Positions 1-9,720 of a stretch of DNA of 64,000 nucleotides are shown piece by piece. Made by a program: the position numbers and the translations under genes. The stretch covers positions 18,978,746-19,042,745 of the forward strand of contig NC_092354.1 of assembly GCF_963676685.1 (NCBI RefSeq), read 5' to 3'. Numbering within the stretch: the stretch's first letter is position 1; each line of letters starts with the position of its first letter. The stretch comes from Mytilus edulis. Taxonomy: Eukaryota; Mollusca; Bivalvia; Mytilida; Mytilidae. The notes under the pieces are model-generated. The model saw nothing but the letters and a program-made list of their open reading frames with translations, was not told where the DNA came from and made no database searches.

Positions 1-601
1 ATTTCTAAATTTCTTTTGTGTTTTAATCGATAATCAAAGTCTTATTTGTCAACCTCAGAGTCGAGTATATTAGTATATAATAACTTCATCACTAATCTAT
101 TATATGTTCCATCAATATGTTCAAATTCTAAACTAAATGAAAAGAGAACGTTTGGTTGATTGAGAAAACTTGAGAGATATTCATAAATGCAATACTCGAA
201 CACCCACTTACAATTTAGAATGGATATTTTAACCGTTTAAAAAAGGTGACTATATGTTAAAAACATATTTCAAGTAAAATGTCATTGTTGCAATTGAGGT
301 AAATTTTCTTCAAGTAACATCGAATTACCTCGCTTGACTCGAAAATATCTATAAGTATAAAACTTCGTTTAAGCAGATAATTAAATGATCCCTTATTGTC
401 ATATTAATACTTATATGGTAGCGTTGACCTATTGCAGTGGGAATAAAAACATCGAAGAGAAAAATTCAAAGAGTGTCATTTTAACTGTACATGCATGAAC
501 AAATTAATCTTTTATTTGTTCTATATTTTGTAACACAAAACAAGATATTTTCATTTCATTATATTCTGCATATGTGCAAAAAACTCTAAAATTCCCGACT
601 T

Positions 602-690
602 TAAATTTGTTCGCCAGACATCCGTGTCTGTTACAAAAGACTCGCCAGTGACGCTCCAATTATAAAGGTTTTAAAGCCAAAATCAATACA
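602..690 (+). repeat. Dispersed repeat family R1, copy 1
   Basis: The hallmark is a 'cgccagac...actcgccagtgacgctc...ttaaagcca' block. Related copies are near 1001-1100 (reverse), 37365-37445, 45235-45345 (reverse), 46540-46640, 49757-49866 and 60478-60580. The copies are 60-110 bp and strongly diverged, with no coding capacity. Confidence 0.55.
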
Positions 691-1000
691 ACGTTTTGCA
701 AAACAAAACGAAAGTAATTTGTTCTTGTGATATAATAAAAAAATTGAAACCATATTTGGCATGGCGAAATCTTTGAAATAGGAGGGTCTGGATCGGATCT
801 ACAGAACAGAGAATAATCGACAATAATTAAGTGTACAAGAAAGGGCAAACATATAGGGAATAGAAAACCAAAAAAAACCATAAAACACACTATACAGAAT
901 ATTTGGCTGGTTAAGTACGAAGCAAATGAAATGAAAGGCAACACTTATGAAGAAGAGAAATCATAACCTTGCCTCGAGTCGAGTTTTTGGAATTTTGGAT

Positions 1001-1100
1001 CCTCAACTCTGTACTTGTTTGGCTTTATAAATATTTTGATATGAGCCTTAAAAATGAGTCTTGTGTAGACGAAACACGCGTCTGGCGAACTTAATTATAA
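1001..1100 (-). repeat. R1 copy inserted in segment Y
   Basis: A block with 'ggatcctcaactctgtact', 'tttataaatattttgatatgag' (in part) and 'acgaaacacgcgtctggcga' interrupts the Y segment. The Y copy at 7.4 kb lacks it. It therefore inserted after the duplication, or was lost from the other copy. Confidence 0.5.
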
Positions 1101-1955
1101 TCCTGGTACCTTTGATAACTATTCCAAAAAGAAGAAATTTATCATTTTAATTTATCGAGCCCCACTGAAGAGACATCTATTTTTGGAAGGCGCTCCTCGT
1201 GCAGAAAAAAATATGCTACCGTCTAAATTTAAAAATTCCCTACGAATTAATAACTATGTAATATTTGTTAAGAAGGAATATTTGTATAATGCAATGAGTC
1301 TTCAAAAAATTAATAAAGGACGTCTGTTGAATATAAGAGACAGCTATTCAAGAAAATGAATATTATGCGGTTTTCATACAAGATACAATTGATACACAGG
1401 AAATTTTAATCTTTAAATAACTGTTGTGTTTTAATAGATAGCCGCATACAAAGTTTAATGTGTCAACCTAAACGTCGAGTATTTCCGATTTCATCACAAG
1501 ACTATACTATTTTTTTCATCACTATGCAATAATTGTAAAATAAATGATATAGGAATGTTTGATATATTGAGAAAACTTGATATTTATAAATGCAGTATTC
1601 GAACACCGGCTTAGAATTTATAATGGAGTTTCTAAATATTTTAATTGTCTAAAAGTGGTGACTTTATCATGTTTATAGTAAGCATATATTGCATTGGCAA
1701 GTTGAATGTTTTATTTCAATTTAGGTTAAGTTTCTTAAAGTAATCTTGAGTTACCTCGTTTTACTATAATTATTGATAAAGTATCAAACTGCATGTAAGC
1801 AGGTAATACAATGAACCTTTTTGGTCATAACAATACTTAAATGTTAGCGTTGAACTAGCGTGATCCTTTACAGTGGGAATACAAACATTGCTTTGGCTGC
1901 ACATGCATGGATCTCTTCATTGTTCTATATTTCTTAATTATGATCCATGCATTTC

Positions 1956-2670
1956 AATGGTCTACGTTTAAAAAAAATTAGTGACCCTCAAAATTTGTTT
2001 TCAATACAATGGATAAGTCACTATGAGTTACTGTATTTTTAGGGATATAAAATACTCTGACTTGCAATATCTTATGAATTTGACTCATAAAACATTTTAT
2101 TAAAACTGTTATTCCGTTTATAAAAAGAACACCACAAAACAATCATTAATCATGCACATCTTCTAAACAATAACCTATGTACGGATTTATCATCTATGGA
2201 AATGTAACAGGGTTGTGTTTGTTTCAATTTAAACATCATAAATTATATAAAACAAAACCTTTCTGTCTGTCTTTAAAAGAGGCCTCCAAGACCACATAAA
2301 GAAAGACGTGTAGAATTTTCATTTAAAGTTTTAAACGGACATTGCTTATCAAAATGGTAATTTTCTCGTTACAGTTTATATTGTTTTAAAGGTAACGCCC
2401 GGTATAATTGGCATGTTTGATCCATATTACGTCATGTTTTATCCATTTTAAATTTCAATGCAACACAAAGAAAAATCACCGGTATATGATTACTAAAATA
2501 ATATTAGCTATTCAACTATATTCTTGATCACTTGTCTTTACCATTTGTTTTCAAAATATATCTCATACTAACTGCAAATTGAATTATATCGATCAAAATG
2601 ATAAAATTCATTGTTTTCAACACTGGTTTTTATGTTCAAACACTAAACTTTCTTAGTGTGTACAGACAGT
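1956..2670. other. AT-rich non-coding stretch
   Basis: I see no gene, splice-supported exon or clear repeat here. Confidence 0.4.
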
Positions 2671-2945
2671 TTAAGGTGGTACCCAACACTTTCATTAAAA
2701 TAAATTTGGCTCGTTTAATTTTCATAAAATTTTGTCAAAGTATTAACTTTGACACTCAAATATAAAATATAAAAATTTAAAAAATTTTGAACCAACCGTT
2801 TTGTCAGAAAAAATACACTGGTTATAGAGTAATTTGACCAACACCAATTTTGAGAAGCTTCATATTCCTTTTACAACACAACGAAATTAAAACGTTCAGC
2901 TGACTTTACAGAGTTATCTCCCTGTAGTGTTAGGTACCACCTTAA
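2671..2945. mobile_element. TTAA-flanked inverted-repeat element (piggyBac-type MITE), copy 1
   Basis: The element is TTAA-GGTGGTACCCAACACT at the left and AGTGTTAGGTACCACC-TTAA at the right, so the terminal inverted repeats are about 16 bp with a TTAA target duplication on each side. The interior (~240 bp) is AT-rich and non-coding. TTAA duplication is the mark of piggyBac-type transposition. A short reverse-strand open frame inside it is an artefact. Confidence 0.7.
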
Positions 2946-2954
2946 GTAGTTTTT

Positions 2955-3105
2955 TAAATTATAGCGCATTTTGCTCAGTCTCATGGTGTGCTTTGTGTAC
3001 ATTTGTTCGTATTTTGGTTTTTGATTTTTTTGCCATTGCGTTGTCAGTTCATTTTCGGCTAATAAATGTGCCATTGGTACCGTTTGCCTCTCTTTTATTT
3101 CTTTA
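2955..3105 (+). repeat. Dispersed repeat family R5, copy 1
   Basis: The shared block reads 'ttttgccattgcgttgtcag' followed by a 'ttcattttcggctaataaatgtg'-like sequence. Relatives lie at 9475-9720, 51040-51215 and 63615-63715. It has no coding potential. Confidence 0.5.
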
Positions 3106-3639
3106 AATGTTATGTTGAAATGCAAGATTTTAATTGGTTAATGTGAAGGAAATACTAGTAGTTATAAATGTATATGTTCTGGGATATATACCCGTCGCAC
3201 ATGTGAAAGTTATTATCATACTTAATATTAAAATGGAAGATTTGGATTGGTTAATACGAGGGAAATAACTATTAATGTAAATTTTCCATGGGATACTCAG
3301 ATATTAACTTTAGAGATTACTTATTATTATATGGTTTTTGTTACAATGCAAGATTATAAACACATTTATTTTATAAGTAGTTATGCCACTTCAAATAAGT
3401 TTTGAAATTACAGGTTTTCAATACGTCACAAACCTTAAAAGGTATCTGGCGTTCTATCAAACAACGTATTGTGAATACATTTTTTTATACTTATGAACAC
3501 TGTTTTGCAACACTTGACACAAACAGGAAGTTGTCTAATTGACTGCTGTCCCCCCAGATAACACAATGTTGACTGCTGTACCCTATTTTTAACATTTTTA
3601 ACTATTGTGTCTGTTTGTTTTGTTTACGCATCGGTGACA

Positions 3640-3870
3640 ATATAATGGAATTTGATGCGACTGTTATACAAGTGAGAGGTTTAGCTAGCTTTAAAACCAG
3701 GTTCAATTCACCATTTTCTACAATTGAAAATGCCTGTACCAAGTCAGGAATATGACAGTTCTTGTCCATTCGTTTTTGATGCGTTTTGTTATTTGATTTT
3801 GCCATGTGACTATGGACTTTCCGAATTGATTTTCCTCTGAGTTCAGTACTTTTGTGATTTTACTTTTTAA
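3640..3870 (+). repeat. Dispersed repeat family R3, copy 1
   Basis: Recognised by 'gatgcgactgt', 'gaggtttagctagctt', 'accaggttcaat', 'gtaccaagtcaggaatatga' and 'ttgattttgcca' in that order. A close copy is at 55425-55640, a partial one at 55890-56010, and reverse copies are at 28480-28545 and 58780-58925. Open frames overlapping it are products of the repeat, not genes. Confidence 0.6.
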
Positions 3871-4237
3871 ATAGCTTTGGTTGCTTTACACCGCATTATC
3901 ACAAAAAGGCTATAGCGATATGGTGTATACTTTATTACTTTGTTCAATTCGTCGGTTCAGAATATAATGCATTCTTGGTAATGTTTTCAAAAGCGTATAT
4001 CAAATCGTTGTGATTGGTTTAAAACGTTCTTAACAATGGCAATTCAACCAATAGCGTAATGTTATTTTCATTTTGGTACACGAACACCGAATTAATTTGA
4101 AAACAATAGAAATCTTTTACTTCAGATACCAAAACAAGTACACATGCAAAACAGTTATCTTTATTTGAACGAGTTATAATGTCTTTACAACTTTAGAATA
4201 TATTGATATCCCATTATCTTCTCCTTATTGATATTAA

Positions 4238-4657
4238 TTGATATATTTTTATTTTGCAGCACCATCCTACAACGACGATGACGAGTATTTAGTAAAACCT
4301 AGGACTTCAGAATTAAATGATTTTGTCACAGAAGATAAACCTAACTATATTCCTGGTCTTCAATACATAATAAACAACGATCACGACTCAAAGTCATATA
4401 TTACGCAGTGTAACCGTCGCAATAAAGACAAAATTACAAATAATTTTGGTCGCTCATTGATACAGTTGTGTTGTGCAAAGGATTTATATATATTAAATGG
4501 ACGCAAACATTATGATAGAGGTGGTGAATTCACCTATATGTGTGCAAATGGTGCTAGTGTTATAGATTATATTATTTCTAGCTATAACATATTCAGATGG
4601 ATATCATATTTTAGTGTACTTTCTGTTGATTTATCTAAACATTTACCAATTTCTTGA
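4238..4657 (+). pseudogene. LINE A endonuclease, C-terminal fragment
   Basis: This is the C-terminal part of an exonuclease-endonuclease-phosphatase (APE) domain. The readable frame has FGRSLIQLC, LNGR, GEFTYMCANG and SVIDYII, then DLSKHLPIS, which sits where LINE endonucleases carry their SDH-PI box. There the catalytic SDH appears as SKH. The N-terminal half, including the TET motif, is absent. After the TGA at 4655 the same frame resumes with related sequence to about 4975, so the stop is a mutation. The start is a reading-frame artefact of truncation. Confidence 0.75.
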
Positions 4658-4977
4658 TGCTTAGATATTCCAGTTTCAGGACATGTTGAAAATGGTGAAG
4701 AATATTGTAATGAGAAACAGATACGATTTAAATGGAACAGTAACAAAGCTCAGTTGTGCAAAGATCTAATAGTAAATCCGACTTCCTTAGCAGGTTGAAA
4801 TGATATTTTAGAATTAATAGACAGCAATACAAATGACGCTGCCAAGGCATTAATATCTCACTTGCAAAATATTTGTACAGAAGCAGGTTTATTATCATGT
4901 CATAATAAAAGCAGTGAACGTGCTATTAACAATCAGGAATGGTTTGACTCAGAATGTGTGTCTATGAAAAGAAAAAA

Positions 4978-6287
4978 AGTGTAAATTATTAAATGATTTT
5001 CGAGCAACTAGCAATGCTGACATACTACAAGAATATGTTAAAACGAAACAAAATTTTAACAAGTTGTGTGAAACTAAACAAAAACAACACAAAGAGAATA
5101 AGAAAACTGAATTATGTAATATTGCCAAAACTGGAGATTCTTGTAAATTTTGGAAATTGATCAAATCAGTTATTAGTAAATCTAATATACCTAGGTCAAA
5201 TATTTCTAGCGAAGAATGGAAAACTTATTTTTCTGATCTTTTGAACCCTGAAATAATAGATAAAGATGTAAATTTTTCTGAATTTGTTGATAATTTTGTA
5301 CAGGCTCATAATGCTGAATGTGATTTATGTACTGATGAAAATTTTTCATATTTAGACAGTGATATTACTAGTGAAGGAATTTTAAGTGAATTAAAAAAGC
5401 TTAAAAATAATAAATCACCAGGTGAAGACGGTTTATCAGGGGAATTTTATAAATGTTTATCTTCAACACTTCTGGCAGTGTTATTAAAATTATTTAATAA
5501 AATATTTCACACTGGAGATTTTCCAGAATGTTGGTCTACTGCTATTATTTTTACATTGTTCAAAAAAGGTGATAGAAATGATTGTGGTTACTATCGTGGT
5601 ATATCGCTTTTATGTGTTATAAGTAAAAATTTTATGGGTATTATTTGTAATAGATTAAAAGTATGGTCAGATTTGAATGAGCATTTAATAGAAGAACAAG
5701 CTGGTTTTCGCAGTGGCTATTCCACAATAGATAATATTTTCATACTGTGTAGTATTATTATGAAATATTTATCAAGGAAAAAGGGTGTTCTGTACTGTGC
5801 ATTCATTGATTTTAGCAAAGCCTTTGATGGCATAAATCGTTCAAAACTTTTTTATATATTGTTAAGTAAAAATTTACATGGTAGAATGATAAAGCTATTG
5901 CAAAATATTTATGGCAATGTCAAAGCAAAAGTTAAAACAACTGATGGATTATCAGAAACTTTTACATGTAATTCTGGTGTGAGACAAGGTTGTACTTTAA
6001 GTCCTTGGTTATTTGCAATGTATATAAATGAACTTGCAACTGAAATTGAGAACAGTGGTGGAAATGGCATCTTTATACATGAGAACTTTCATAACGTTAT
6101 GCTACTACTCTTCGCAGACAATCTTGCACTTATAGCCGATACACCAATTGATCTACAGAGAAGATTAAACAATTTAGAAAAGTATTGCGAAAAGTGGAAT
6201 ATGACTATAAACATGGACAAATCAAATATTGTTGTATTTAAAAATGGAGGTAAATTATCTAAAAAACGAGAAGTGGTACTTCAATAA
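4978..6287 (+). pseudogene. LINE A reverse transcriptase
   Basis: This is the RT domain of a non-LTR retrotransposon. The motifs are in order: SPGEDGLSGEFYK, LFKKGDRNDCGYYRGISLL, EEQAGFRSGYSTIDNIF, AFIDFSKAFDGINR (motif A with the catalytic Asp), SGVRQGCTLSPWLFAMYINE (motif B) and LLLFADNLALIA (motif C). Motif C should be FADD; the second Asp is Asn here, which removes a metal ligand of the active site. The open frame runs from 5064, but related sequence begins about 4978 just after a frameshift. It ends early at 6287, where the frame shifts into the thumb region. Confidence 0.9.
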
Positions 6288-6510
6288 TGAACCTTTAAAA
6301 GTTGTCAGTTATTATAAGTATTTAGGAATATATTTTTCCAATAGACTGAAATGGACTTACTGTTGCAAAACATTACGAATGCAGTGTGAAACGGCTCTGA
6401 ACATGATAAAACATTGTATGTGTAAACTTGGAACTAGAGATAGTTATTTGACTCTATGGTTGCTCCAATTCTTTATTATGGTGCAGAATTATGGGGAACA
6501 GAGAAAGTGA
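6229..6510 (+). pseudogene. LINE A post-RT (thumb/connection) fragment
   Basis: This continues the RT in the +1 frame. EVNYLKNEKWYFNNEPLKVV is followed by YYKYLGIYFSNRLKW, the 'YLG' strand typical of the region after RT in LINEs. The first dozen residues overlap the end of the RT frame, so the true junction is about 6270. The frame is lost again after 6510, and 6510-6818 is readable only in pieces. Confidence 0.7.
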
Positions 6511-6817
6511 AAGACATTGAACTGTTCAAAATAAATTTTGTAAATGGCTACTAGGAATGGGATAAAAGACTAATAATCACATAGCAAGAGGTGAATGTGG
6601 CCGTCATGAACTATATATAAATTATGCGTGTAAACCTATTAAGTATTTTCTACACTTACAATGCATGGATGATAACAGACTTCCAAAACTATGCTATCGT
6701 ATGATGTTTAAAATGAATGAACATGGACGTTTAAATTGGTGTTCTAAAGTGCAATGACTATTATTTTCAAATGGATTTGGTGTTGTATGGGAAAGTCAAA
6801 GTGTTGGAGATGCAAAA

Positions 6818-7213
6818 TTGTTTTTACATTTATTTAAACAGAGACTTACAGATATAAACTTACAAGCTTGGTCAGATTATATTGGCAACTCATCAAAGTG
6901 TGCTTTTTATTCAAAAGTTAAGGATTATATTTGTATAAATGAAAATATACAGAAACTGTCATATAATCTTAGATATGAAATATTTTCAATTTTATGTTCA
7001 AACCATAAGCTAGCTATTGAACAAGGTAGACATGAAAACCAACCAAGGGAAAATAGGTTGTGTAAAATTTGTAATACAAATGAAATAGAAGATGAATTCC
7101 ATTTTGTACTAGTTTGTCCAATTTTGGCTGATATAAGGAGAAAGTTTTTACCATTATGGTGTAAAAGTAATTGTAACAGAGACACTTTAACTAGTCTAGA
7201 ACAGAAAATTTAA
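6818..7213 (+). pseudogene. LINE A C-terminal zinc-binding region
   Basis: This is the C-terminal tail of the ORF2 protein. It contains LCKICNTNEIEDEFHFVLVC, a C-x2-C-x8-H-x4-C arrangement, followed by PILADIRRKFLP. This CCHC-like element close to the terminus is typical of several LINE clades and is thought to bind nucleic acid. The stop at 7211-7213 probably marks the original end of ORF2. The downstream 'gccaaatgctgtagagaaga' sequence may be the 3' untranslated end. Confidence 0.75.
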
Positions 7214-7379
7214 TTACTTTGAAAAATCTGGCTGTATTTTTGAAAAAAGCCAAATGCTGTAGAGAAGAAGTCTTGTCACTATGACTTGATCAAATGAATA
7301 TACTTAATAAATAAATTTATTACAAATACAAGTTTATAAAACTTTTTGAAAATTAATAGATATATATATATATATATAT

Positions 7380-8600
7380 CGATCAGGTCTACAGAAAAGT
7401 GTAGAATAAAGGACAAACAATCAGAGAATAGAAAACTAAAATCCATAAAACACACGATAAAGAATATTGGGATGTTTAAGTACAAAGAATGAGGAATGAC
7501 AGGCAACACTTATAAAGTAGAGAAATCATACCCTATCTTCGAGTCAGTGTTTCCAAAAGCAAGAAAATAGTTCGGGATTCATCATTTTAATTTATCAAGG
7601 TTTGATAAATAGACATTTATTTTCAAAATGCGGATCTTGCACAGAAAAAACTTGTAACCGTGAATGTCATTTATTCCCTACATTATTAATTACATAGACA
7701 AGACGAGGCTAAGAAACAAGGTGTATGCGAGCTTTTAGCTATTGTCTTTATTTTGCAATTAATTCTGTAAATTATTTGTGATATGAAAGACACAAAAACA
7801 CATGTTTTCCATTTATTTTCGATTTGAAATCACTTGAGGCCCGTGTAGTAATATGATACAGTAATCACAAATTCTGCCGAAGACTGGTTCGCAAACAAAA
7901 AGAATCTCGAATGGTCAACAATCATACATCGCTTAAGGTGAATAATTATCTATATTAACATAACAATCAATTTCAACAGTAAAAACAAATAACAAAACAT
8001 TGTCCAATTTCAAACAGGAGTGTACAAGTTGTCCTTCGCTTTAGACTCTACATTCACTAAACATGCATGCTGAAATTGACATGGTTGTTTTTGCACACAT
8101 TCAAGTTTTGAAATCGATAGTTGTCATCGTAGAAAAGACTGCTGTTCATGTGTGTATGTTATCAGAAATTGGTGTGATTCTTATTGCTCTAACGAAATTT
8201 TTGAAAGCAAACAGAGCGTATAAAAGAAATCGTTAATTCGCAATTAATACGTCATGGTTATGCGACTGCAATACACATTCTGAGGTCACGCAGGTTCATA
8301 CAATACTCAGTCCGGCAGTGGGCGGAGCTTTTGAGCGATATCTGTGTAGTATACAGATAAAGCATAGCGATATCTGTATGGCTGTATCTGTATAGTAGAA
8401 CACCCAATTGCAGGATAATATGTTATATTTGTTCAGAAAGAATACTTGTATAATGAAATGAGGACACAATATAATAATCAAATGGACTTCTGTTTAATAT
8501 AAGATTGAATATACAAGAAAATGAGTTTTAGGCAGTTTTCACACAAGATTCAATTGATACACAGGTAATTTTAATCTTTTAATCTTTTTTGTGTTTTAAT
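7380..8600 (+). repeat. Second copy of segment Y, split by an insertion
   Basis: 7380-7690 aligns with about 780-1260, for example 'ccataaaacacac', 'ggcaacactta' and 'gtagagaaatcata'. 8410-8600 aligns with about 1262-1430, for example 'tgatacacagg' and 'ttgtgttttaatcg'. About 7690-8410 has no counterpart in the first copy. No gene is seen in the insert. Confidence 0.6.
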
Positions 8601-8617
8601 CGTTTCACATTTGTCGT

Positions 8618-8818
8618 TACTGTGGATTCATTTAATTTCGTGGATGAAGGAAAACCTCGTTCATGATCGTGGATATATAACTTCGTGGTTATGACATAAA
8701 AGTGTGCATAAAATTCTATGATAAATTTCTTATTGGTTGAACTTTTAATTTCATGGTTAACCTGTACCCACGAAATCCACAAAAGTCAGTATCCAACAAA
8801 AATAATAAATCCACAGTA
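8618..8818. mobile_element. Short foldback/MITE-like element
   Basis: TACTGTGGATT at the left end is matched by AATCCACAGTA at the right, 201 bp apart, with further internal complementarity (cgtggat / atccacg types). It carries no coding sequence. It directly abuts the end of segment Y. Confidence 0.55.
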
Positions 8819-9474
8819 GGTTACGCTTGTATTTTGAGGAGTCAAATGTTGATAATTGGTGTTCGCTGTTATAATGGATACTGTGTGAATTACGAAAGGA
8901 TATATATTTATTCAGGTGTTTCTAAGGATAAGTGAGCAATAAAACGCAAAAATTTTCCTTTAAGTTGACGTTCCGTGATGTCCGTTACGTACCGGATGTC
9001 CTCTATCTAAATAATTTAAACCAAGTTTGAGGATTTTGTTCCACCCAACTATCCCTTTGAACTTGACAAAATGTTACAGTTAATTCTGCCTCATATCTTA
9101 ATCTTAATCTAAAACATGATATTAATGATTGGTTGACAACAACACTTTAACATGTTTAAGACAAAAGAGATGATTCAAGTGTCCCAACTGAGAGAATTTT
9201 CAATTTCGATGCAGCAACTTTCCAGATGAGCTAGCATATTAAGTATAAAAAATATGCATGCGCTTGCGTTACCGATCGTGATTTCATTAATTGGTGATCG
9301 TTGCTTACATAAAAGTTTTTCAACAAAGAAGTCGAAGTTGTGAAGTTTTCGAAAACGTTATTTCCACTTTCACGAGGTTGTTGACTGTGATAGCATTTTT
9401 GTTTCATAGATGACGATAGAAATGCTCCAATTGCCGAAACACACTCCCATCCTCTTTGTTTTCGAATGTGACTA

Positions 9475-9720
9475 CACTATTACCATAATCAGACTGGTGT
9501 CATATATACATGTGGAGTAGGAACTGTCTTTTCCCCTCGGAGCACCTGATAATACCCTTGGTTATGTTTGATTCGTGTATTCAGTCTTTAGTTTTGAATG
9601 TTTTGTGTTTTAGACTGATGTAAAGTTACATGTCATTGTTAGATTGTTATGTATCTATGGGTTTGAATGACCCTTTAGTATCTTTCACTTTAACTTGTTT
9701 TTTTTTCGTGTTCGTGTCTT
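9475..9720 (+). repeat. Dispersed repeat R5, long copy
   Basis: It contains 'tacatgtggagtaggaact', 'cggagcacctga', 'tcagtctttagttttgaatg' and 'gggtttgaatgacccttta'. It is a longer, diverged form of the block also found at 51040-51215. Non-coding. Confidence 0.5.

Larger units (their letters stand above)
1..1955 (+). repeat. Diverged tandem segmental repeat (units X-Y-X)
   Basis: Segment X (about 1-545) reappears diverged at about 1425-1955, an offset near 1.41 kb. Both copies contain in order a 'tgttttaatcgata'-like start, 'tgagaaaacttga', 'gtattcgaacacc', 'gagttacctcg'-like and 'cagtgggaata' stretches. Segment Y (about 780-1425) lies between them and is repeated at 7380-8600. No gene is seen. 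Short open frames here are low-complexity and AT-driven. Identity was judged by eye. Confidence 0.6.
4238..7270 (+). mobile_element. LINE A: 5'-truncated, dead non-LTR retrotransposon
   Basis: The order endonuclease C-terminus, reverse transcriptase, C-terminal CCHC zinc region is that of an APE-type LINE. No ORF1 and no N-terminal endonuclease is seen, so the copy is 5'-truncated at about 4.24 kb, as is usual for target-primed insertion. The frame is broken by stops at 4655-4657 and 4797-4799, a frameshift near 4975, another near 6270, and more between 6500 and 6818. No clear poly(A) tail or target duplication was found, so the outer limits are approximate. It lies between two halves of the X/Y repeat. 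Confidence 0.85.

Noticed and set aside
660..944. Reverse-strand open frame resembling that at 7279-7509
   Set aside because: The likeness is due to the Y segment repeat. The second copy has frame differences and an (AT)n run, so no protein is conserved.
2871..3125. 84-residue reverse frame
   Set aside because: It spans the end of a MITE and an R5 repeat; a chimaera of repeats.
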